Below, piece after piece: positions 52,342 through 59,320 of a stretch of DNA of 64,000 nucleotides (the stretch's first letter is position 1; every line of letters begins with the position of its first letter). Source of the DNA: Asticcacaulis aquaticus (lineage in GTDB: Bacteria; Pseudomonadota; Alphaproteobacteria; Caulobacterales; Caulobacteraceae); contig NZ_JAQQKX010000004.1 in the NCBI RefSeq assembly GCF_028550415.1, forward strand, positions 124,001 through 188,000, given 5' to 3'. Position numbers and translations under genes: made by a program. A model generated the notes under the pieces. The model ran no database searches and was not told the origin of the DNA. It saw only the letters and a list, made by a program, of their open reading frames with translations.

Positions 52342-53001
52342 TTACAGGCCTTTCAGGGTCTTGATGTTCGAGGCATAGGCCGACGGACCGCCCTTGAAGA
52401 CGGCAGTCCCAGCAACCAGCGCCGTCGCGCCGGCGGAGACGCACGACGCCGCGTTTTGCAGATTGACACCGCCATCGACCTGAAGGATCGCCGGGTGGCC
52501 CAGCGCGTCGAGCTTTTGGCGCACGGCCTCGATCTTGCGCAACTGCGTGTCGATGAAGCTCTGGCCGCCGAAGCCCGGATTGACGCTCATGATCAGAATC
52601 AGGTCGAGATCGTCCATGATCCATTCCAGCCCTTCCAGCGGCGTCGCCGGATTGAGCACGACGCCGGCCTTTGCGCCGAGGTGCCTAATCTGACGCAGGG
52701 TCCGGTGCAGGTGCGGCCCCGATTCCGGGTGTACGCTCATGATGTCCGCCCCGGCATTGCGGAAGGCTTCGAGATACGGATCGACCGGTGCGACCATCAG
52801 GTGGACGTCGAAGATCTTCTGCGTATGCGGACGCAGAGACTTCACCACGTCCGGCCCGATGGTGATATTCGGCACGAAGTGACCGTCCATAACGTCGATG
52901 TGAATCCAGTCGGCCCCGGCGGCGTCGATGGCGCGGACCTCTTCGCCCAGTTTCGAGAAATCCGAGGCGAGGATGGAGGGGCAGATCAGGGGCGTCGTCA
53001 T
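52342..53001 (-). CDS. rpe: Ribulose-phosphate 3-epimerase
   Basis: Rpe interconverts ribulose 5-phosphate and xylulose 5-phosphate in the pentose phosphate pathway. The 219-residue TIM-barrel enzyme shows ICPSILASDFSKLGEEVRAIDAAGADWIHIDVMDGHFVPNITIGPDVV, with the metal-binding His and Asp residues, FDVHLMVAPVDPYLEAFRNAGAD, LILIMSVNPGFGGQSFI and LQVDGGVNLQNAASCVSAGATALVAGTAVF. Length is normal. It lies 11 bp after rsmB and 6 bp before the heparinase-like gene, in one operon. Confidence 0.98.
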   Translation of the reverse strand: MTTPLICPSILASDFSKLGEEVRAIDAAGADWIHIDVMDGHFVPNITIGPDVVKSLRPHTQKIFDVHLMVAPVDPYLEAFRNAGADIMSVHPESGPHLHRTLRQIRHLGAKAGVVLNPATPLEGLEWIMDDLDLILIMSVNPGFGGQSFIDTQLRKIEAVRQKLDALGHPAILQVDGGVNLQNAASCVSAGATALVAGTAVFKGGPSAYASNIKTLKGL

Positions 53002-53012
53002 GGGCGTAACTT

Positions 53013-54419
53013 TTAAACTGGATTGCGCTTGAGGTGGGCGATAAAGAACCCGTCCTGACCTCCCTTACGCTGATGCGGCAGCAATCTCAACCAGCCTTCG
53101 GGCGCAATTGAGGCGGCGGGAATATCCGGGTGTTGATCGGCGGTGTGTTTGACCAGCGTAAAGGCCTTGTTCCGGCGCAGGAAGGCCAGAATCTGCGTTT
53201 CGCCCTCCTCGCGCTCCAGCGAACAGGTGCAGTAAACAAGGTCGCCGTTCGGCGCGACGCGGTCGGCCAGAGCGTCGAGCAGTCGGTGCTGCACGTCGGC
53301 CAGCTTGGCGACATCGGCGGGTTTCGAGCCCCACAGCACATCCGGCTGACGGCGATAGGTGCCCGTCGCCGAACAGGGCGCGTCGACCAGCACGACATCG
53401 AACTGACGCGGATCGTCGAAGGAGGCCGCATCGGCATTGTGGATTTCGGCGGTCATGCCGAGGCGTTTCAGGTTGTCTTCGACGCGCTTGAGACGGTTCT
53501 TCGACCGGTCGATGGCCACCACCGACGCGCCCTTGGCGACCAGTTGCACGGTCTTACCGCCCGGTGCCGCGCAGACATCGAGCGCGGTCTTACCGGTCAG
53601 ATCACCGAGCAGATTGACCGGCGTCGCGGCGGCGATGTCCTGCACCCACCACAGGCCGTCCTCGTAAGCTTCCCAATGACGCAGATCGCCGCGCAGGCTG
53701 GAACGCATATTCAGCTCGCCGATGGCCTCGCCTTCCAGTTTCTCCAGCAGGCGGTCGCGGTCGGCGCTGTTGCGGAAGCTGAGGTCGGTCGCCGGTTCCT
53801 CGGTCAGGACATTGGCCATGGCCGCGACATTGTCCTCGCCATAGGTTTGCAGCCAGCGCTGCCACAGCCAGTCGGGCATCAGCTTCTTCGGATTGACGTC
53901 GCGCAGGCCGCCTTCGCGGATCAGGCCGCGCAGGATGGCGTTGATCAGGCCCTTGAACGGACGCGTCTTGTTGTCGCGCTCGGCGATCTTGACCGTAGTC
54001 GAAACGGCGGCGAAATCGGGGACCTGCATGAAGAAGATCTGCGCCATGCCGATACGCAATAGGGCGCGCACGGCTTCGGGCGGCATCTTCTGGGTCTTGT
54101 TATGGATGATGTGGTCGAGGTGCCCCAGACGGCGCAGCACCAGCAGCGCCAGAGCGCGGGCAAAGGCGCGCTCGCTGTCCGACAGCTTGAGGAATTCGGC
54201 GGTCGATCCCGCTTCGTCAAAGCCGCCGCGATGGTCGAGCGCCGCCTCGATCAGCTTCAAGGCGCCCAGACGGGCATTGAGGCCGATATCGTTGTCCATC
54301 GACTCGTCCGGCGCAGGCTTGGGGGCCTTGATGGGCCGGTCACCGGGGGACGGTTTTTTGAACGGGGCTTTTTTGAAGGCAGGTTTTTTGAAGGTCGGCT
54401 TTTTAGGCGGGAGGGACAT
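53013..54419 (-). CDS. rsmB: 16S rRNA (cytosine-967-C5)-methyltransferase RsmB-like protein
   Basis: The 468-residue protein has an N-terminal lysine-rich tail with repeated KKPxFKK units (residues 5-25), a NusB-like RNA-binding domain (about 50-180; ALKLIEAALDHRGGFDEA... ALLRIGMAQIFFMQVPDFAAVSTTVKIAE) and a C-terminal methyltransferase. The latter shows ALDVCAAPGGKTVQLVAKG, VLVDAPCSATGTYRRQPDV with the catalytic Cys motif, and DLVYCTCSLEREEGETQIL with the second Cys. RsmB makes m5C967 in 16S rRNA; target assignment is by family. It is followed by rpe, and htpX lies upstream across a palindromic element. Confidence 0.93.
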   Translation of the reverse strand: MSLPPKKPTFKKPAFKKAPFKKPSPGDRPIKAPKPAPDESMDNDIGLNARLGALKLIEAALDHRGGFDEAGSTAEFLKLSDSERAFARALALLVLRRLGHLDHIIHNKTQKMPPEAVRALLRIGMAQIFFMQVPDFAAVSTTVKIAERDNKTRPFKGLINAILRGLIREGGLRDVNPKKLMPDWLWQRWLQTYGEDNVAAMANVLTEEPATDLSFRNSADRDRLLEKLEGEAIGELNMRSSLRGDLRHWEAYEDGLWWVQDIAAATPVNLLGDLTGKTALDVCAAPGGKTVQLVAKGASVVAIDRSKNRLKRVEDNLKRLGMTAEIHNADAASFDDPRQFDVVLVDAPCSATGTYRRQPDVLWGSKPADVAKLADVQHRLLDALADRVAPNGDLVYCTCSLEREEGETQILAFLRRNKAFTLVKHTADQHPDIPAASIAPEGWLRLLPHQRKGGQDGFFIAHLKRNPV

Positions 54420-54445
54420 ATCTTACTCTAAGATGCTGGGCGTTA

Positions 54446-54562
54446 TTCCCTCTCCCTGAGGGAGAGGGTGGCCTGAAAGGCCGGGTGAGGGGGGAAAGGC
54501 AGAACCGCGCTCTTGGCTGACAGTTCCCCCTCACCCCGGCCCTCTCCCTCAAGGGAGAGGGA
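54446..54562. repeat. Palindromic intergenic element, type B, copy 2
   Basis: About 117 bp between htpX and rsmB, with the same end hairpins (CCCTCTCCCTGAGGGAGAGGG) and inner arms (GTGAGGGGGGAA and TTCCCCCTCAC) as the copy at 50480. The loops differ completely, which shows conservation of structure rather than of loop. Confidence 0.88.
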
Positions 54563-54571
54563 GAGAGAGAA

Positions 54572-55492
54572 TTAGCTCATAGGCGTTGTCGGCACGCTCG
54601 TAAAGCCACCCGACGCGCTCTTACCGCGACCCCCCATGCGCACCGCCAGATCCATCAGCGCGCGGACGCGATTGTCCGTGGCCGGATGGGTCGAGAAAAG
54701 ATTGTCCATCCGGCGACCTGACAGCGGGTTGATGATGAACATGTGCGCCGAGGCGGGATTGCGTTCCGCCTCGTGGTTGGGGATGCCGTGCGCGAAGTTC
54801 TCAATCTTGCGCAAGGCACGCGCCAGACTTTCCGGATCGCCGCAGATTTCGCCGCCCAGCTTGTCGGCTTCGTATTCGCGTGTCCGGCTGATCGCCATCT
54901 GAACCAGCATGGCGGCGATGGGCGCGAGGATCGCCATCAGGATCGCGGCGATCGGATTGATGCCATCCTCATCGTCGCTGTTGCCCGCGCCAAAGAACAT
55001 GGCGAAATTGGCCAGAGACGAGATCGCACCGGCAATCGTCGCGGTGATCGTCATGATCAGGGTGTCGCGGTTCTTCACGTGGGCCAGTTCGTGCGCCATG
55101 ACGCCACGGATTTCCGACCGGTCGAGCGCGCGCAGAAGTCCCGTCGTCGCGGCCACGGCAGCGTTTTGCGGATTCCGGCCGGTGGCAAAGGCGTTCGGTT
55201 GATCGTTATGGATGACGTAAACCGCCGGCATGGGCAGACCTGCGCGCTGGCTCATCTCGGCGATGTCATTGTAATAGTCGCGGATCAGGCCGGTGGCTTG
55301 CCGCGGATCGACGGGCTCGGCCTGATAGGCCTTAAGCACCATCTTGTCGGAATTCCAGTAGGCGAAGGCGTTCATGGCCAAGGCAAGGCCCAGCGCGATC
55401 AGCATACCCGCAGGCCCGCCGATAGCCAGACCGATCACGCCGAACAGCGCGGTCATCCCTGCCAGTAGCATAAAGGTCTTGAACGGGTTCAT
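54572..55492 (-). CDS. htpX: Membrane zinc metalloprotease HtpX
   Basis: HtpX is an inner-membrane protease involved in quality control of membrane proteins. The 306-residue protein has two N-terminal membrane segments (about 5-45), the zinc motif HELAH ([12 protein letters not shown], about residues 131-135), two further membrane segments after it ([21 protein letters not shown] and [20 protein letters not shown]), and the third ligand region [28 protein letters not shown]. The start before NPFKTFML is used because AGGAG lies upstream; an earlier ATG in frame does not match the family. It lacks a recognised heat-shock promoter. Confidence 0.95.
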   Translation of the reverse strand: MNPFKTFMLLAGMTALFGVIGLAIGGPAGMLIALGLALAMNAFAYWNSDKMVLKAYQAEPVDPRQATGLIRDYYNDIAEMSQRAGLPMPAVYVIHNDQPNAFATGRNPQNAAVAATTGLLRALDRSEIRGVMAHELAHVKNRDTLIMTITATIAGAISSLANFAMFFGAGNSDDEDGINPIAAILMAILAPIAAMLVQMAISRTREYEADKLGGEICGDPESLARALRKIENFAHGIPNHEAERNPASAHMFIINPLSGRRMDNLFSTHPATDNRVRALMDLAVRMGGRGKSASGGFTSVPTTPMS

Positions 55493-55582
55493 CGGGGTGT
55501 AAGCTCCTATATTGGATTGCGACGGCAATCCTTCAGGTCTAAATATAGGGAAACCCGCGTTGAATTTAAGGCGATTACAAAT

Positions 55583-55819
55583 ATGTCATCCGAAAATCAC
55601 GACGAATCCGCCCCGCAATCGTTTGAATCGGAAGAAAAAATCGAAGCGCCCGCGAAGATTTTGACGCCTGCCGCCCAGCGCGCTCTGGCCGAGGCCGAAG
55701 AACGTCGCGCTCAGGCCGAAGTCGAGCGCCTGAAAGCCATCGAGGAAGGCGGCCCCAGCGGCCCTGAACCCACGCGCTACGGCGACTGGGAACGCAAGGG
55801 CATCGCGGTGGATTTCTAA
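55583..55819 (+). CDS. DUF1674 (SdhAF4-like) small protein
   Basis: The 78-residue protein ends in the DUF1674 signature [19 protein letters not shown], preceded by a charged helix ([24 protein letters not shown]). The family includes the mitochondrial succinate dehydrogenase assembly factor 4, which binds flavinylated SdhA; a similar role in bacteria is inference. No sdh genes are in the window. It is divergent from htpX, an arrangement common in Alphaproteobacteria. A palindromic element follows it. Confidence 0.88.
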   Translation: MSSENHDESAPQSFESEEKIEAPAKILTPAAQRALAEAEERRAQAEVERLKAIEEGGPSGPEPTRYGDWERKGIAVDF

Positions 55820-55824
55820 AGCTT

Positions 55825-55999
55825 ATACCTCCCCGACTTGTCGGGGAGGGGGACCGCACGAGCCCGCATAGCGGGTGAGATGTGGTGGTGGGCGTTCTTA
55901 CTTATTTACGAGCGAGACTGCTGAAACAATGTAAGATACCCCACCACCATCTACGCTTCGCTTGATGGCCCCCCTCCCCGCGCAAGCGCAGGGAGGTAT
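55825..55999. repeat. Palindromic intergenic element, type A, copy 2
   Basis: About 175 bp between convergent DUF1674 and pyrF genes. It starts ATACCTCCCC, ends GGGAGGTAT, and has inner arms GTGGTGGTGGG and CCCACCACCA around a 40-nt loop. End stems GACTTGTCGGGGAGG-type vary from copy to copy. Confidence 0.88.
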
Positions 56000-56003
56000 G
56001 AAA

Positions 56004-56690
56004 TTACGCCAACTCCGCCAATATCTTCTGCACAGCCTCAACCGGATCGGCGGCGCGGGTGATCGGGCGACCGATGACCATGTGTGAGGCCCCGTTGCGG
56101 ATGGCATCCGCCGGAGTCGCGATCCGCTGCTGATCGTTGGCGTCCGCCCACGACGGTCTAACCCCCGGCGTCACGATCAGGAACTCAGCCGGTACCCGGG
56201 CACGGATCATGGCCGCTTCGTGCGGGCTGGCGACCACGCCGTCCATCCCCGCTTCGACCGCCTGATCGACGCGGCGCTTGACGAGGTCTTCGAGCGCCAT
56301 GCCGTAGCCCATGTCATCCAGATGCGCCTGAGTCAGGCTGGTCATCACCGTCACCCCCAGAAGTTTAGTGTTGTCCACCCGCCCCTTGACCGCCGCCGCC
56401 ATGACTTGCGGCTCGGCATGGACGGTCAGCATGTCGCAGACGCCCGACGAAATCGCCTGTGCCGCGCCTTCGACCTGCGCCCCGATATCGTGCAGTTTCC
56501 AGTCCTGAAACACCTGTTTGCCTTGCGCGCCCAGTTCTTCGACCAGCGCATAACCGCCCTTGCCCAGCAAGGTCAGGCCGATCTTGTAGAAGCTGACGTG
56601 ATCGCCCAGCCGCGCGACCAGGGCCCGCGCCGAGTCCAGATCGGGCTCATCAAGGGCGACGATAATGCGGGGATCGGCAGGGAGGGACAT
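56004..56690 (-). CDS. pyrF: Orotidine 5'-phosphate decarboxylase
   Basis: PyrF makes UMP by decarboxylating OMP, the last step of pyrimidine synthesis. The 228-residue protein shows IIVALDEPDLDSARALVARLGDHVSFYKIGLTLLGKGG at the start, the catalytic segment VFQDWKLHDIGAQVEGAA (Asp-Lys-Asp network), and VTPGVRPSWADANDQQRIATPADAIRNGASHMVIGRPITRAADPVEAVQKIL. The start at the ATG before SLPADP has GGAG upstream; a longer frame adds 23 residues that do not fit. It is convergent with DUF1674 and divergent from the MarC-like gene. Confidence 0.97.
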   Translation of the reverse strand: MSLPADPRIIVALDEPDLDSARALVARLGDHVSFYKIGLTLLGKGGYALVEELGAQGKQVFQDWKLHDIGAQVEGAAQAISSGVCDMLTVHAEPQVMAAAVKGRVDNTKLLGVTVMTSLTQAHLDDMGYGMALEDLVKRRVDQAVEAGMDGVVASPHEAAMIRARVPAEFLIVTPGVRPSWADANDQQRIATPADAIRNGASHMVIGRPITRAADPVEAVQKILAELA

Positions 56691-56772
56691 GAGAGACTCC
56701 GAAAGTTTTTCCTGTAACCAGATGCGCAGGTTTGGTACAGACAAACCCTGCGCTGGCATTCAGGGGAGCGTC

Positions 56773-57489
56773 ATGGGCCTGGTTGAGCTTTACGTCAACT
56801 TTTTCATTACGCTGTTCGCGCTGCTTGATCCCATCGGCAATGTGCCGATCTTCGCCGCCGCCACGCGGACGCAGTCGGATTCGTCGCGCCGCTGGCTGAT
56901 CGTCTATATCTCGGCCTTTGCCGCCCTGTTCCTCAGCTTCTTCTTCTTCACCGGCCTTGGCCTGCTGCAGTTCTTTGGCATTTCGATGGACGCGTTCAGG
57001 ATCGCGGGCGGCATATTGCTGTTCCTGCTCGGGCTCGACATGACACGCGGCGACTTCCTGTCGATGTTCGAGGAAACCGAGTCGCTTACCGAAGAGACCC
57101 TCGACGCGCATGGGATGCCTTTGCGGGGCCGCGACCGCGCCAAAAAATCGTTCGAGAAGTTCGTCGTGCCCTTTGCCATTCCGCTTTTGATCGGACCGGG
57201 CGCGATTTCGACCGTTATCATTCAGGCCGGCGAAGCGCAGAAGTGGGGCGTCACCGGCATGGCGGTGGGCTTGGGCGCGATCGTTTCGGCGGCGCTGGCG
57301 ACCATGCTGGCCTTCTTCTTTTCCGGATCAATTTCGAAGCTGCTGGGCCGCGTCGGGATGGTAGTGGTGATCCGGGTACTGGGCCTGATCCTGTGCGCGC
57401 TGGCGATCCAGATCATTATTTCCGCCGTCAGCGTCATCACGCACGACATCATCGTGCCAGCGGCCGCGCATCCGTACAGCGGGCAGTAG
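56773..57489 (+). CDS. MarC/UPF0056 family membrane protein
   Basis: The 238-residue inner-membrane protein has six predicted segments. It matches the MarC family with LYVNFFITLFALLDPIGNVPIFAAATR near the start, FFFFTGLGLLQFFGISMDAFRIAGGILLFLLGLDM, and AIPLLIGPGAISTVIIQAGEAQ. Function is unknown; the family was once linked to multiple antibiotic resistance, a role not supported since. A loop insertion (about 100-125; EETESLTEETLDAHGMPLRGRDRAKKS) is typical. The start at MGLVELY has AGGGGAG just upstream. Confidence 0.92.
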   Translation: MGLVELYVNFFITLFALLDPIGNVPIFAAATRTQSDSSRRWLIVYISAFAALFLSFFFFTGLGLLQFFGISMDAFRIAGGILLFLLGLDMTRGDFLSMFEETESLTEETLDAHGMPLRGRDRAKKSFEKFVVPFAIPLLIGPGAISTVIIQAGEAQKWGVTGMAVGLGAIVSAALATMLAFFFSGSISKLLGRVGMVVVIRVLGLILCALAIQIIISAVSVITHDIIVPAAAHPYSGQ

Positions 57490-57499
57490 ACCCTATATC

Positions 57500-57673
57500 A
57501 TACCTCCCCAGCTTGCTGGGGAGGGGGACCGCACGAGCCATGAAATGGCGAGATGTGGTGGTGGGGGTTCTTACTTTCTTGCAATCGTGGCCAATGAACC
57601 TCCGCAAGATACCCCACCACCCCCGCGATAAATCGCGGCGGTCCCCCTCCCCGGCATAGCCAGGGAGGAATAA
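57500..57673. repeat. Palindromic intergenic element, type A, copy 3
   Basis: About 174 bp between the convergent MarC-like and SDR genes. It starts ATACCTCCCCAGC and ends GGGAGGAATA. The inner stem GGTGGTGGGG/CCCCACCACC, the ACCGCACGAG sequence and TTCTTACTTTCTTGC parts align with the other type A copies. Confidence 0.88.
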
Positions 57674-57677
57674 GAAG

Positions 57678-58472
57678 TCACCGCATCATGCGTCGCAACT
57701 GATTCGAAATCAGTTCCAGCGACCAGTCGTCCGGCAATATCTTCAGCACTGCCGACAGGAACTTGTTTGGCGCGCCCGGCACGCAGATCGCGCGATTGGC
57801 CTCCGCCGCCTGATAGCCTTCGCGCGCGACCTCGTCGGCACCCATCCACATCCATTCCGGCGTGTTCTGGCTGATGATGCGGCGCGAACCGGTCACATCG
57901 TGGAACTCCGAATAGGTATAGCCCGGACACAGGGCCGAGACGTGGACATTATGGTCGCGCGCCTCAAGGTGCAGACCTTGCGAAAACCGCGTCAGATAGG
58001 CCTTGGCCGGGGCATAGAGCGTGTCGCCGGGCGACGCGGGCAGGTACGAGGCCAGAGACGCCACATTGATGATGCGGCCGAATTTCTGCTCGATCATCCC
58101 CGGCAGGACCAGATGGGCCAGCTCGGTCGGGGCCTGCATCAGCACCCGCATGAAGGTTTCGTGCGCAGCGAAATCATTACCGACAAAACCTTCCGGTAAA
58201 CCGTACCCGGCGTTGTTGACCAGCCCGTCGACCTTGCGCCCGAGCGCGGTGACGAAATCGACCAGTTTCTGCGGTGTACCGGCCTCGGCCAGATCAGCGG
58301 CGATGAAGTGCGCCTCGACGCCGAAGCGCAGACGAATCTCCTCGACCAGCTTTTCCAGCCGCTCCTGACGGCGGCCCGTCACGACCACGTCCCAGCCGTG
58401 CGAGGCATAGACACGGGCGAAGGCCAGCCCTATGCCCGAAGTCGCACCGGTAATGAGGACAAGGCGGCGCAT
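57678..58472 (-). CDS. Short-chain dehydrogenase/reductase (SDR)
   Basis: The 264-residue protein has the classical SDR layout: the NAD(P) motif LITGATSGIGLAFARVY, VVVTGRRQERL (arginines suit NADP), VNNAGYGLPEGF, the active Ser in INVASLASYLPAS and the Tyr-x3-Lys in LYAPAKAYLTRF. The rest (GLHLEARDHNVHVSALCPGYTYSEFHD) also fits. The substrate is unknown; such SDRs near the DltE/YohK type act on lipids or carbonyls. It begins 9 bp after the Rrf2 regulator gene, so they are probably one operon, and the regulator may control it. Confidence 0.92.
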   Translation of the reverse strand: MRRLVLITGATSGIGLAFARVYASHGWDVVVTGRRQERLEKLVEEIRLRFGVEAHFIAADLAEAGTPQKLVDFVTALGRKVDGLVNNAGYGLPEGFVGNDFAAHETFMRVLMQAPTELAHLVLPGMIEQKFGRIINVASLASYLPASPGDTLYAPAKAYLTRFSQGLHLEARDHNVHVSALCPGYTYSEFHDVTGSRRIISQNTPEWMWMGADEVAREGYQAAEANRAICVPGAPNKFLSAVLKILPDDWSLELISNQLRRMMR

Positions 58473-58481
58473 TCAGATACC

Positions 58482-58901
58482 TCAGATATTCCTGATCAGA
58501 TCAGCGACGGTGATTTTGGACAAGGCGGCGGTGGCGGCGGAATTGGCTTCCTTCATCGCACCCGACACGGCCTTGGGTATGGCCTGACCGACGGGGCAGC
58601 CATCGGCCCCGGGAGGTGCCGAGCCCAGATGCGCGCAGCCGTTTACGGCGTGCAGCACTTCGTCGAGCTTGATCTCACCGGCGTTTTTCAGCAGCCACGT
58701 CCCCCCGGCAACGCCGGAACAGGTATTGACCAGCCCGGCCTTGGCCAATTGCGTGGTCATGCGGCGGATGACGACCGGATTGGTCGGGATCGACGCCGCC
58801 AGCACCGACGAGGAAACCGCCTGTTCGCGCGAATAGGCCCCCTTGTGCGCCAGATAGGCGAGGGTGTGCGCGGCAACAGGAAATCTTTGACTGTCGGACA
58901 T
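58482..58901 (-). CDS. Rrf2 family transcriptional regulator
   Basis: The 139-residue protein is a winged-helix Rrf2 regulator: FPVAAHTLAYLAHKG, SSSVLAASIPTNPVVIRRMTTQLAKAGLVNTCSGVAGGTWLLKNAGEIKLDEVLHAVNG. Cysteines at 61, 89 and 102 (NTCSG, NGCAH, DGCPVG) could hold an Fe-S cluster or act in redox sensing as in IscR/NsrR relatives, but the spacing differs from NsrR. The SDR gene follows by 9 bp. A large 56-bp tandem repeat begins just upstream, between it and kup. Confidence 0.9.
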   Translation of the reverse strand: MSDSQRFPVAAHTLAYLAHKGAYSREQAVSSSVLAASIPTNPVVIRRMTTQLAKAGLVNTCSGVAGGTWLLKNAGEIKLDEVLHAVNGCAHLGSAPPGADGCPVGQAIPKAVSGAMKEANSAATAALSKITVADLIRNI

Positions 58902-58940
58902 GGTTGTACTCTTGTTACGATAATTCAGGGCTTATTCCTA

Positions 58941-59164
58941 GAGCCCTGTGCCGAAAAGTGGGAACCGGTTTTCGGCTACAACAGGGCGAGAACCATGAGC
59001 CCTGTGCCGAAAAGTGGGAACCGGTTTTCGGTTACAACAGGGCGAGAACCATGAGCCCTGAGCCGAAAAGTGGGAACCGGTTTTCGGCTACAACAGGGCG
59101 AGAACCATGAGCCCTGTGCCGAAAAGTGGGAACCGGTTTTCGGCTACAACAGGGCGATAATCAT
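58941..59164. repeat. Tandem array of four 56-bp hairpin units
   Basis: Four copies start at 58941, 58997, 59053 and 59109, exactly 56 bp apart. Each has an outer arm pair (GCCCTGT and ACAGGGC) and an inner pair (GCCGAAAA and TTTTCGGC) around GTGGGAACCGG. Copy 2 has GGTTAC for GGCTAC; copy 3 has CTGAGCC for CTGTGCC. The period is not a multiple of three, so it is not coding. It occupies most of the 419-bp gap between the Rrf2 gene and kup; I see nothing else in the flanking 58902-58940 and 59165-59320. Confidence 0.95.
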
Positions 59165-59320
59165 GCGGATTCCGGCTGTTAACCCCTTTTAGCATAGGTT
59201 GCTGCGCACACGGCTCTTCGCCTGTGCGGGATTGTGGATTGAAACCTGTCTGAAATGGGCGTATGGAGCGCGCCGTTCAAGCGAGGACCGCGCATTTTGC
59301 GGGGCCTCAGGAGAGTTTGC

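Noticed and set aside
58904-59110. Open frame through the 56-bp repeat array giving repeated short peptides
   Set aside because: The repeat period of 56 is not divisible by three, so the repeats fall in different frames and are not a coding repeat.
58941-59164. CRISPR array
   Set aside because: The units are contiguous and almost identical over their whole length, without variable spacers, and no cas genes are near.
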